Shown here piece after piece: positions 25,006 to 32,913 of a stretch of DNA of 64,000 nt; within the stretch, counting starts at the first letter, position 1; each line of letters starts with the position of its first letter. The DNA is from Sinorhizobium sp. 6-70 (GTDB taxonomy: Bacteria; Pseudomonadota; Alphaproteobacteria; Rhizobiales; Rhizobiaceae), in assembly GCF_030124375.1 (NCBI RefSeq), contig NZ_JASKLS010000011.1, positions 62,001 through 126,000 on the forward strand, written 5' to 3'. A model generated the notes under the pieces. It did not search any database. It saw only the letters and a program-made list of their open reading frames with translations, and was not told where the DNA came from. The translations under genes were made by a program, and so were the position numbers.

Positions 25006-25482
25006 TTACTTGGATCCGGTAGAACCGAAGCCGCCGGCGCCGCGTGCTGTCGTGCTCGCCCCGTCCGCCTCGCGGATCGCCACCTGCGTCACGGGTGCGA
25101 TCACCATTTGGGCGATGCGCATGCCGCGCTCGACGACGAAGTCCTCCTCGCCGAGATTGATGAGCAGCACCTTCACTTCGCCGCGATAGTCGCTGTCGAT
25201 CGTTCCCGGCGTGTTGAGGCAGGTGATGCCGTGCTTGAAGGCAAGACCCGAGCGCGGCCTGACCTGACCTTCGTAGCCGGGAGGAATCTCGAAGATGAAA
25301 CCGGTCGGCACCAAGGCGCGCGCGCCCGGCTTGATCGTCATCGGCCCGCCAGCGGGAACAGCCGCGCGCAAATCCATGCCTGCGGCCCCGGCCGTCTCAT
25401 AGGCGGGCAGGTCGAGATCCTGCGCATGCGGCAGGCGGACAAGAGTGAGGGCAGGGCGGTTTTCGAGCGGGTGCATGGTCAT
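25006..25482 (-). CDS. dut: dUTP diphosphatase
   Basis: 158 residues from the ATG at 25482. The frame stays open far upstream, but that part is antisense to prfC and is not coding. Trimeric dUTPase that removes dUTP and supplies dUMP. All five motifs are visible: AAGMDLRAA (1), RPRSGLA (2), NTPGTIDSDYRGEV (3), GMRIAQMV (4) and the C-terminal GAGGFGSTG (5). It is divergent from prfC with a 90-bp gap. Confidence 0.95.
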   Translation of the reverse strand: MTMHPLENRPALTLVRLPHAQDLDLPAYETAGAAGMDLRAAVPAGGPMTIKPGARALVPTGFIFEIPPGYEGQVRPRSGLAFKHGITCLNTPGTIDSDYRGEVKVLLINLGEEDFVVERGMRIAQMVIAPVTQVAIREADGASTTARGAGGFGSTGSK

Positions 25483-25572
25483 TCCGTCATAAGCGCCAGC
25501 GGTCTTGTCGCAGTCAATTGCATATTGGCCTGCGAGCCTGTAAAGACGCCGCAACTCACAGGATACTCGAAT

Positions 25573-27156
25573 ATGGCCGAAAGCATTGCCGAGGCGGTTT
25601 CCCGCCGCCGCACATTTGCGATCATTTCGCACCCGGACGCCGGTAAAACGACGCTCACCGAAAAGCTCCTCCTCTTCGGCGGTGCGATCCAGCTCGCCGG
25701 TGAGGTCAAGGCTAAGAAGGACCGCATCCAGACCCGCTCGGACTGGATGAAGATCGAGCGTGAGCGCGGCATTTCGGTCGTCACCTCGGTGATGACCTTC
25801 GAATATGACGACACCGTCTTCAACCTGCTCGACACGCCCGGCCACGAGGACTTCGCCGACGATACCTATCGCACGCTGACGGCGGTCGATGCGGCCGTCA
25901 TGGTGATCGACGCCGCCAAGGGCATCGAGCCGCGCACGCTGAAGCTCTTTGAAGTTTGCCGCCTGCGCGACATTCCGATCATCACCTTCGTCAACAAGAT
26001 GGACCGCGAGAGCCGCGATCCCTTCGAGATCCTCGACGAGGTCGAACACAAGCTGGCGCTCGACTGCGCGCCGGTCACCTGGCCGATCGGCCGCTCGAAG
26101 ACCTTCTGCGGCACCTATCACCTCGCCACCAACGAGGTGCGCGGCGCCGACACGCAGGAACGCCTGACCAAGGTCAACGATCCGGAAATGGCTTCGCACC
26201 GCCTGCCGGAAAACGAGCGTGACGCCTTCATCGAGGAAACGACACTGGCGATCGAGGCCTGCAAGCCGTTCGATCACAAGGCCTTCCTTGAAGGCCATCT
26301 GACGCCGGTCTTCTTCGGCTCGGCGCTCAGGAATTTTGGCGTGCGTGACCTCATCAACGCGTTGAGCGAGTTCGCGCCGGCGCCGCGCGCCCAGGTCGCC
26401 GATATTCGCACCGTCGAGGCGACGGACGAAAAGATGACGGCCTTCGTCTTCAAGATCCAGGCGAACATGGATCCGAACCATCGTGACCGCATCGCCTTCG
26501 TCCGAGTCTGCTCGGGCAAGCTGGAGCGCGGCATGAAGGCACGGCTCTCGCGCACCGGCAAGCAGATGGGCCTGTCGGCACCGCAGTTCTTCTTCGCCTC
26601 GCAGCGCCAGCTCGCCGACACCGCCTTTGCCGGCGACGTCGTCGGCATCCCGAACCACGGCACGCTCCGCATCGGCGATACGCTCACCGAGGGTGAGCCG
26701 CTCGTCTTCCAGGGCGTGCCGAACTTCGCGCCGGAAATTCTCCGCCGCGTTCGGCTTGAGGACGCGATGAAGGCGAAAAAGCTCAAGGAAGCGCTGCAGC
26801 AGATGGCGGAAGAGGGCGTTGTGCAGCTCTTCTCGCCGGAGGACGGCTCGCCGGCAATCGTCGGCGTCGTCGGCGCACTGCAGCTCGACGTCCTGAAGGA
26901 GCGGCTGCAGGCGGAATACGGCCTGCCGGTCTCCTTCGAGATGTCGCGCTTCTCTGTCTGCCGCTGGATTTCCGCCGATCATCCGGGTGAGCTCGACAAG
27001 TTCATCACGGCCCGCCGCGGCGACATCGCGCGCGATCTCGACGGCGATCCGGTGTTCATGGCGCAGGACAGCTTCTCGCTGCGCTACGAGGCGGAACGCT
27101 ATCCGGCGATCAGGATGGTGGCGATCAAGGAATATCACGTCGCCAAGGCGGCGTGA
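25573..27156 (+). CDS. prfC: Peptide chain release factor 3
   Basis: 527 residues from MAESIAEAVSRRRTFAIISH. This GTPase recycles RF1 and RF2 from the ribosome after termination. GTP-binding motifs are SHPDAGKTTL (G1), DTPGHEDFADD (G3) and NKMDRES (G4). The RF3-specific C-terminal domain has MEMSRF-like VSFEMSRFSVCRWI. Length is normal. The longer in-frame extension upstream of 25573 overlaps dut and is not coding. Confidence 0.96.
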   Translation: MAESIAEAVSRRRTFAIISHPDAGKTTLTEKLLLFGGAIQLAGEVKAKKDRIQTRSDWMKIERERGISVVTSVMTFEYDDTVFNLLDTPGHEDFADDTYRTLTAVDAAVMVIDAAKGIEPRTLKLFEVCRLRDIPIITFVNKMDRESRDPFEILDEVEHKLALDCAPVTWPIGRSKTFCGTYHLATNEVRGADTQERLTKVNDPEMASHRLPENERDAFIEETTLAIEACKPFDHKAFLEGHLTPVFFGSALRNFGVRDLINALSEFAPAPRAQVADIRTVEATDEKMTAFVFKIQANMDPNHRDRIAFVRVCSGKLERGMKARLSRTGKQMGLSAPQFFFASQRQLADTAFAGDVVGIPNHGTLRIGDTLTEGEPLVFQGVPNFAPEILRRVRLEDAMKAKKLKEALQQMAEEGVVQLFSPEDGSPAIVGVVGALQLDVLKERLQAEYGLPVSFEMSRFSVCRWISADHPGELDKFITARRGDIARDLDGDPVFMAQDSFSLRYEAERYPAIRMVAIKEYHVAKAA

Positions 27157-27169
27157 TCGATCCACGCTA

Positions 27170-27192
27170 GCCGGCGCCCGCACGGCGCCGGC
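27170..27192. terminator. Hairpin between converging genes
   Basis: Perfect 9-bp stem gccggcgcc/ggcgccggc around a 5-base loop, 13 bp after the prfC stop and abutting the end of the leftward gene at 27192. No U-run on either side, so it may be a rho-assisted or mRNA-protecting hairpin. Confidence 0.55.
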
Positions 27193-27563
27193 TAAGACGG
27201 TGTCATCCGGAGTGCCAGGATTAGCTGGGCGATACGGACGGTGACCAACACGTACACGGCCACCAGCAGCAGCTGCAGGGCGACGTGCCGCTTGATCTTC
27301 CCAAGTCGATGAAGTCCGTCTGCGAAGTTGAGGAAAAACAGCGCAATCCCGGTCGAGAAGACGAAGTAGCCGGCGATCGGGATACTCAACAGCCCCTTCA
27401 CATCGATGATGTCGGGATGCTCGACGGCATGCAGGCCGGCCGCCGTGACCAGAGTCGCGACAACCAGATTGCGGACGTGGCGAAAGATTTCCTCGAGACC
27501 GCCTCGATCGAGAAGCGCCTCCTTGAGGTTCAGAAGCCATGGGGTGGCGCGTTCGTGGGGCAT
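27192..27563 (-). CDS. Small integral membrane protein, unknown function
   Basis: 123 residues. After a polar N-terminus (RATPWLLNLKEALLDRGGLE) there are three or four hydrophobic segments: NLVVATLVTAAGLHAVEH, LLSIPIAGYFVFSTGIALFFL and LQLLLVAVYVLVTVRIAQLI. I do not recognise the family. No convincing Shine-Dalgarno or partner gene decides its role. It converges on prfC and is followed upstream by a 126-bp gap before the B3/B4 gene. Confidence 0.65.
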   Translation of the reverse strand: MPHERATPWLLNLKEALLDRGGLEEIFRHVRNLVVATLVTAAGLHAVEHPDIIDVKGLLSIPIAGYFVFSTGIALFFLNFADGLHRLGKIKRHVALQLLLVAVYVLVTVRIAQLILALRMTPS

Positions 27564-27689
27564 CGCCGCTTTCGTCTCGCATTGTGATCTGGCGCGGATG
27601 ATATTGGCCTCGCGCTTACGTCGTCAAAGAATTTCGGCCTGTCGCGCGGACATCGGGGGCTTTTTGGGGAGGCGGTGCGCCCGGGCGCC

Positions 27690-28382
27690 TCAAATATCGA
27701 AGCGCGGGGCCGATCGATCCAAAACGGCGCTGCGAGGAGTGACGGCCCAGACCGCGCCCACGGTTTCCGCCAGTTCATGGACGAGCCGGCCAACGTCCGT
27801 CGCCGCGCCGACGTGCAACGCTTCGGCAACGATGAGCACAGCCGTCGTCTCGTCACCGACTGCCGAATAGCCGCTTTGGCGGTTCGTCCAGCGGCGCGCA
27901 TGGGCGCGCCCTTCCTCGTCCGCGAAGATCACTTCGTGCTGCTCGGGATGTTCGGTTTCGCCGGAAAACGTGGTGTAGATCTCGCTGTCGGAGGCGTAAC
28001 GAACCTCGAGATGACCGACCACTTTGGAGAGATCGAAAACAGCGATCGGAATGGCAAAGGCAAGCGATGCCGCATTGAAAAGGTCGATCACCGGATGGAT
28101 CCGTGGCAGCGATCCATCCTTGCGGAACCGCCGGAGCAGCGCTTCGGAGGCCGAACGGTATTGCGTCGGCTTCAATCCCAGGCGCGAGAAGGCGCGTCGC
28201 CAGGCCTGGATCTCCGGAAATTCGCCCTCCGAGCTTGCCGCGAGCCGTGCCTTCGCCGCGGCCTCGAAAGCAGCGATATGCGCATTGACAGAGACGTCTC
28301 GGTGAATGCCTTCGGCGTGAAGAATACCCGCGGAAAGTGCGGGAAAATCCCTCCAGATGTCGCTTGAATGGCGGAAATGCAT
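27690..28382 (-). CDS. B3/B4 tRNA-editing-domain protein
   Basis: 230 residues from the ATG at 28382 (MHFRHSSDIWRDFPALSAGI). It is a free-standing B3/B4 domain as found in the phenylalanyl-tRNA synthetase beta subunit: WRRAFSRLGLKPTQYRSASEALLRR, PVIDLFNAASLAFAIPIAVFDL and the acidic C-terminal half. Free-standing proteins of this type are thought to edit mischarged tRNA or bind amino acids. It follows an EamA transporter gene by 47 bp in the same direction. Confidence 0.85.
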   Translation of the reverse strand: MHFRHSSDIWRDFPALSAGILHAEGIHRDVSVNAHIAAFEAAAKARLAASSEGEFPEIQAWRRAFSRLGLKPTQYRSASEALLRRFRKDGSLPRIHPVIDLFNAASLAFAIPIAVFDLSKVVGHLEVRYASDSEIYTTFSGETEHPEQHEVIFADEEGRAHARRWTNRQSGYSAVGDETTAVLIVAEALHVGAATDVGRLVHELAETVGAVWAVTPRSAVLDRSAPRFDI

Positions 28383-28429
28383 TGTTGCTGCTCTCTGGTG
28401 TGAATGGTGTTTTTCGAACGGAGGCTGCT

Positions 28430-29332
28430 TCATCCGGCCTCAGAGCGGTTTCGATGGGCGCTCGGCAACCGTAAACCCAGGCTGAGGACGGCGGCGAGCA
28501 CACAAGCAATGCCGATCAGCTGATTGGCGGAAATCGGCTCTCCAAGCATTACAGAGGCAAGGAGAACTGCTGAGACAGGGGCGATCGCCGTGAACACCGA
28601 GGCCTCCGTGCCGCTCACTCTTGCCAGTCCTGCGTACCAGAGCAGGAAGCCACCGACTGTCGGGACAAGAGCGTAGTAGGCGACCGCGATGATCGATTGC
28701 GTGGTTACCGCAGCTGCCTGCGGAAATTCGAGGAGGGCAATCGGTGCTGAGACAGCGACGCCCAGGCCGGCCATCAGCGTCGACAGGGCGAGGGGCGAAG
28801 TAGCGGTTGTCAGGCGCTTGTTGATGAGGATGAAGAGACCTTCGCAGATGACGGCGCCGAAGACCAGGGTGTTGCCGAGGAGCGAATGCGCGCCGCCGGC
28901 GCTTGCCCGGAAGACGATCGAAAGAACGCCCCCAGCGGCGAGGGTGATCGCCAGCAGGATGGAACGATCCGGTCGTTCGCCGAGAACGACAATCGCAATC
29001 ACCGCCGAAACGATGGGGAGGGTACCGATGATGACTCCGGCATCGGCGGCTGACGTCAGCCGCAGACCGGAAATCAGGAGCGTCGTATATCCGACGCTGC
29101 CTGCACCCGCCTGGATGAACAGGATGAGCCAATCGCGCCGTTGCTGCCTCGGACATGCCGTCGCGGTCGCGCGCATCAGCAAGAGGAAGAGCGGAAAGGC
29201 AAGCGCGAAGCGCAAGGCCGTGGCAGTGAACGGCGGCAGTCCGGACGCGATGACCTTGCTCGCGATAACCGTGCTGCCGACCAGTGCCATCGCGAGGGAC
29301 AGATAGATATAACCCTGAAATTGCCTCGACAT
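28430..29332 (-). CDS. EamA/DMT-family transporter
   Basis: 300 residues from the ATG at 29332 (MSRQFQGYIYLSLAMALVGS). Ten membrane segments and the two EamA repeats are evident (GFLLWYAGLARVSGTEASVFTAI in the second). It lies in a leftward run of AraC regulator, transporter and B3/B4 protein, so the transported compound may be an amino acid analogue handled by the B3/B4 protein. That is an inference from context. Confidence 0.88.
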   Translation of the reverse strand: MSRQFQGYIYLSLAMALVGSTVIASKVIASGLPPFTATALRFALAFPLFLLLMRATATACPRQQRRDWLILFIQAGAGSVGYTTLLISGLRLTSAADAGVIIGTLPIVSAVIAIVVLGERPDRSILLAITLAAGGVLSIVFRASAGGAHSLLGNTLVFGAVICEGLFILINKRLTTATSPLALSTLMAGLGVAVSAPIALLEFPQAAAVTTQSIIAVAYYALVPTVGGFLLWYAGLARVSGTEASVFTAIAPVSAVLLASVMLGEPISANQLIGIACVLAAVLSLGLRLPSAHRNRSEAG

Positions 29333-29405
29333 GACCGCCAACCCTCTTGTGAGGGCTGCAGAAAACCCGATCGACGATCGGCGGTCTTGAACGGAATTGC
29401 AGGTA

Positions 29406-30212
29406 TCAGCCCAAGGCTGCGACATAGGCGCCGGGCGAAACGCCATAGGTGCGCACGAAGACGCGTGTCATGTGGCTCTGGTCGGCGAAGCCGCCGGCGA
29501 TCGCCGCTTCAGCGAGTGGGGTGCCTTCGGCAATCAGGCGCCGGACGATGTCGATCCGCCGCTGAACCAGATAAGCGTGGGGCGTGAGGCCGGTTGCCTT
29601 CGCAAATCCCCGCACCAGCTGGAATCGACTGAGGCTGCTTTCGCGCGCCAGATCAGCCAGAGTGATGGCAGCCAGCGGGTCGTCATCGATCAGGCCGCGC
29701 GCTGCGGCGATCGATTTCGGCACCTTGGGTGCGTCACGTGGGATGACCTGCATTGCCTCGGCAAAAAGCATCAGCACGAGCTCGTCCCAGCGAACGGTCG
29801 CGTCGCCGCCCTCCGAGGTCGTCGCGATTGCGAAAAGTTCGCGGAACCGCGCAGCAAGTGCGGCATTCCGGATGACCGGGTCGGCGAACTCGCACATTCG
29901 TCGTCCGCCTTCGCTGATATCGATGACGGCGGTTTCAACGATCGCCGGATCGAGATAGAGCATACGCCAGGAGCGACCGGCATCGCCGATCGGCGTGCCG
30001 TCGTGGACCTCGCCGGGATTGACGGTGATCACGTCGCCGCGCTCGGCCTCCACCAGCCCGCGTCCGCTCAGGGACTTTTGCGCCCCTTGGTGGATGAGGC
30101 CGATCCCGAACTGGTCATGCGTGTGGCGCGGAAAGCTGTGGAGCGTGGTCGCTTCGACCGCATCCACGCCGGCGATCCGGCGACGCAGCATTTGGAACTG
30201 GCCCTTCGTCAC
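29406..30212 (-). CDS. AraC-family transcriptional regulator
   Basis: About 268 residues if started at the GTG at 30212, 261 from the ATG at 30191 (MLRRRIAGVDAVEATTLHSFP). The N-terminal cupin-like AraC ligand domain contains HTHDQFGIGLIHQGAQ and NPGEVHDG. The C-terminal pair of HTH motifs contains LADLARESSLSRFQLVRGFAKATG and AAIAGGFADQSHMTRVFVRTYG. It lies upstream of the transporter gene in the same orientation and probably controls that operon. Confidence 0.88.
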   Translation of the reverse strand: MTKGQFQMLRRRIAGVDAVEATTLHSFPRHTHDQFGIGLIHQGAQKSLSGRGLVEAERGDVITVNPGEVHDGTPIGDAGRSWRMLYLDPAIVETAVIDISEGGRRMCEFADPVIRNAALAARFRELFAIATTSEGGDATVRWDELVLMLFAEAMQVIPRDAPKVPKSIAAARGLIDDDPLAAITLADLARESSLSRFQLVRGFAKATGLTPHAYLVQRRIDIVRRLIAEGTPLAEAAIAGGFADQSHMTRVFVRTYGVSPGAYVAALG

Positions 30213-30216
30213 GTCT

Positions 30217-30621
30217 CTAGTCTCGCGGCTTGCCGGGTAGCTTGCCAACGTCCCCGATCCAGGGCAGGGCGGACGAGCACCAGATCTGCGAACGCGGCGC
30301 AAGCGCGCGCCGCTGGTTGATCGTGCCGAGGCGGATGCCGATCTCCTCGGCGTCCTCGTCCGTACCCGTCGTGTAGATCGGCGAGCCGCATTCAGGGCAG
30401 AAGAACTGCAGCCGTTTTCGCCCGTTCTCGGCGATCTTGACGTAAAGTTTCGGCTCAGCGCCCGTCAGGCGGAAGGACGCCCGCGACGTGCTCGTGGTGA
30501 CCCGATAGGCCGAGCCTGTCAGTTGCTGGCAATCGGTGCAATGGCAGATCGACACGTCGTCCGGGTCGATCTCCGCCTCGTAGGTGACATGGCCGCAGTG
30601 GCATTGACCATCGATCCGCAT
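30217..30621 (-). CDS. GFA-family zinc protein
   Basis: 134 residues from the ATG at 30621 (MRIDGQCHCGHVTYEAEI), which has GAGGAG upstream. Zinc-binding motifs of the glutathione-dependent formaldehyde-activating (GFA) fold are complete: CHCG, CHCTDCQ and CPECGSP. Most members of this family are not real formaldehyde-activating enzymes, so the substrate is unknown. It ends only 4 bp before the possible GTG start of the AraC gene. Confidence 0.9.
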   Translation of the reverse strand: MRIDGQCHCGHVTYEAEIDPDDVSICHCTDCQQLTGSAYRVTTSTSRASFRLTGAEPKLYVKIAENGRKRLQFFCPECGSPIYTTGTDEDAEEIGIRLGTINQRRALAPRSQIWCSSALPWIGDVGKLPGKPRD

Positions 30622-30649
30622 TGGCCGCTCCTCGCACATCTTCCGCTAC

Positions 30650-30741
30650 TGCATGATTCCTTAAGATCGTAGCCGATTGAAGGAACATGCAGAAAATCAA
30701 AGTGCTACAGCGTCCTTGCGTCTACGAGCGTCGCTGTAGAG
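30650..30741. repeat. Family A mosaic element, inverted
   Basis: Same modules as at 4117 and 53632 but in opposite orientation: tgcatg-type palindrome first (30650-30692), then caaagtgctacagcg with its partner cgctgtag. Located between the GFA gene and iolB. Confidence 0.8.
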
Positions 30742-30781
30742 GAATACGATAGACCAGCCGCGGCAAACGTCCAGAGTCTCC

Positions 30782-31582
30782 TCAAATCCCGGTGAACAGC
30801 CACTCATGTTCCTTGGCGTTGTGGAACTTCCAGATCCGCTTCGGTCCCGCCATGACGTTCAAATAATAGACGTCGTAGCCGTGGACGGCGGCAACCGGGT
30901 GGTAGCCCTTCGGAACGAGGGTCACATCGCCGTCTTCCACCGCCATGGTTTCGTCGAGCGAGCGATCGTCCGTGTAGACACGCTGCATCGCAAAACCCTG
31001 CGGCGGGTTGAGGCGGTGGTAATAGGTTTCCTCGAGATAGCTTTCGGCCGGCAGATCGTCCTGATCGTGCTTGTGCGGCGGGTAGGACGAGGTGTGCCCG
31101 CCCGGGGTGATCACCTCGACGACGAGCAGCGACTGCGCCGATCCGTCATCCTCCGGCATGATGTTGGTGACGTAACGGGTGTTGGTGCCCTTGCCGCGCG
31201 TCATCTGAGGATGCGTGCCCGGGCGGATGACCTTGGCCTCGAAGCCTTCGCCACCGGGCGCCGAGCATACGGCAAGATCGAGATCGGTCGTCGCCTCAGC
31301 CTGCCATTTGCTGCCCTTCGGCACATAGACCGCGTAGGGCTGGCCCTCGAACGGTGTCATGCGTTCGCCGAGTTCGCCGAGGTCTTCGCCGTCGACGGAA
31401 ATCTTCGCCTTCCCGCTGACGAGAACGAGGCAGAGCTCCTTTTCACCGGCTTCGCCCGCCGTCCTTTCGCCGGGCTTCAATCGGTTGAGCGCGAAACCGA
31501 CATAGGTCCAGCCGGCGCTCTCGGGCGTGATCTCCTGCATCAGACCGGATTGTGCCTTCGGTTTGACGAGCAGTTTGGACAT
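30782..31582 (-). CDS. iolB: 5-Deoxy-glucuronate isomerase
   Basis: 266 residues. IolB isomerises 5-deoxy-D-glucuronate to 5-dehydro-2-deoxy-D-gluconate in myo-inositol catabolism. It is a double cupin with SYPPHKHDQDD and EETYYHRLNPPQGFAMQRVYTDD as metal-binding and substrate segments, and ends AKEHEWLFTGI. It is the last gene of the leftward iol set, separated from iolE by a mosaic repeat. Confidence 0.95.
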   Translation of the reverse strand: MSKLLVKPKAQSGLMQEITPESAGWTYVGFALNRLKPGERTAGEAGEKELCLVLVSGKAKISVDGEDLGELGERMTPFEGQPYAVYVPKGSKWQAEATTDLDLAVCSAPGGEGFEAKVIRPGTHPQMTRGKGTNTRYVTNIMPEDDGSAQSLLVVEVITPGGHTSSYPPHKHDQDDLPAESYLEETYYHRLNPPQGFAMQRVYTDDRSLDETMAVEDGDVTLVPKGYHPVAAVHGYDVYYLNVMAGPKRIWKFHNAKEHEWLFTGI

Positions 31583-31614
31583 TTCGACGGTCTCCTGATC
31601 TCGATGACTAGAGG

Positions 31615-31774
31615 CTGCCCCTCACCCTAACCTCTCCCCGCTCGCGGGGAGAGGGGATTCTGGAACTTGCCGTTACACCTTCTCGCGTTCGCTCAGGGAG
31701 GCGGATCTGGGGCGCGGCATATCCCTTCTCCCCGTCCTTACGGGGAGAAGGTGGCGGCAGCCGGATGAGGGGCG
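31615..31774. repeat. RIME1-like element between iolE and iolB
   Basis: Two palindromes: cctctccccgctcgcggggagagg (31631-31654) and ccttctccccgt ... acggggagaagg (31724-31751), framed by ccctcaccctaa and ggatgaggggc. Resembles the Rhizobium intergenic mosaic element RIME1. Three more copies are at 32754, 37860 and 43806. Confidence 0.85.
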
Positions 31775-31776
31775 AG

Positions 31777-32679
31777 CTATACCCGGTCCAGCCCCGCGTC
31801 CTTCGCGAAAGCCTTCAGCGACTTCAGCCCCAGCGACTGGTATTCGAACGGATTGCGCACAGCTGAATCCTGTTCCGCCTCGATCACCAACCAACCATCA
31901 TACCCATGTTCGGCGGCGATTTTCAGGACGGGCAGAAAGTCGACGCCGCCTTCCTTGTCGCCTGGAACGGTGAAGACGCCGCGGCGCACCCCCTCAAGGA
32001 AGGAGAGGCCCTGGCTCTCCACGTCCTTGCGGATGGCCGGACGGACATTCTTGCAGTGGATATGGCGAACGCGGTGCATGTATTTCCGCGCGACTTCCGC
32101 CGGATCGGAACCACCGAACCAGGCGTGACCGGTGTCGAGCAAGAGCTTCGTCGCCGGGCCTGTGTTCTGCATCAGCAGATCGATCTCCTCACCGGTCTGG
32201 ACGATCGTACCCATGTGATGGTGATAGACGAGATCGATGCCCTGGTCGGCGCAATACTGAGCGATCGCCTCTAGGTCGGCGCCGAATTTCTTCCAATCAC
32301 CGGCCGGCAGCACCGGCTTGTCGTTGGCGACGGATTTCGAATCGTCGCCATGAATGGCATTGGAGGTCTCGCAGACGATCGCCACCTTGCAGCTATTGTG
32401 CTTCAGGAGGTCGAGGTGCGGCTGGATTGCCTTCTTCTCGGCTTCGACATTATGCGTCAGCAGATTGGTGGAGTGCCAGCCGGAAACGAAGACGAGGTCG
32501 TAAGAGGCGAGCTTCTGCTTCAGCGCCTCCGGATCGGACGGCATTTTGTGACCCTTCTCGATGCCGTCGAAGCCGATCTTCTGGCAATCGGAAAGGCAAT
32601 CCTCGAGCGTCAGATGCGCGCCGATCGAATGGTCGTCGTCATTGCTCCAGGCAATCGGGTTGGTTCCGTAGCGGATCAT
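31777..32679 (-). CDS. iolE: myo-Inosose-2 dehydratase
   Basis: 300 residues from the ATG at 32679 (MIRYGTNPIAWSNDDDHSIG); ATGs 7 to 8 codons earlier are possible. IolE dehydrates 2-keto-myo-inositol to 3D-trihydroxycyclohexane-dione. It is a xylose-isomerase-like TIM barrel with metal-binding segments EKGHKMP, YHHHMGTIV, LLLDTGHAWFGG and VIEAEQD. It lies between iolD and iolB; repeats occupy both flanks. Confidence 0.95.
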   Translation of the reverse strand: MIRYGTNPIAWSNDDDHSIGAHLTLEDCLSDCQKIGFDGIEKGHKMPSDPEALKQKLASYDLVFVSGWHSTNLLTHNVEAEKKAIQPHLDLLKHNSCKVAIVCETSNAIHGDDSKSVANDKPVLPAGDWKKFGADLEAIAQYCADQGIDLVYHHHMGTIVQTGEEIDLLMQNTGPATKLLLDTGHAWFGGSDPAEVARKYMHRVRHIHCKNVRPAIRKDVESQGLSFLEGVRRGVFTVPGDKEGGVDFLPVLKIAAEHGYDGWLVIEAEQDSAVRNPFEYQSLGLKSLKAFAKDAGLDRV

Positions 32680-32753
32680 GTCTTTCACTTTCTCTGGCAT
32701 CATCCGCTTGGGGCGGACGGTTGTTGTCTCTCCGGTGCAGAATGGGTGCAAGG

Positions 32754-32864
32754 GCCCCTCATCCGGCTGCCGCCACCTTCTCCCCGCTTGCAGGGAGAAG
32801 GGATTTGCCGCGCCCGCGCAAGTCCCCTCTCCCCGCCTGCGGGGAGAGGGCTAGGGTGAGGGGC
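32754..32864. repeat. RIME1-like element between iolD and iolE
   Basis: About 111 bp with two palindromes (ccttctccccgcttgcaggg... and ctctccccgcctgcggggagag), bounded by gcccctcatccgg and tagggtgaggggc. Confidence 0.88.
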
Positions 32865-32913
32865 ACCAGACGTAAAGCGGCGCCCACAGGAACGCGAGTG
32901 CCGGTCGTTGCTT

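Noticed and set aside
25483..27582. Very long minus-strand open frame continuous with dut and antisense to prfC
   Set aside because: The dUTPase is complete from 25482; the rest is a GC-rich antisense shadow with Arg/Asp-rich composition and no recognisable domain.
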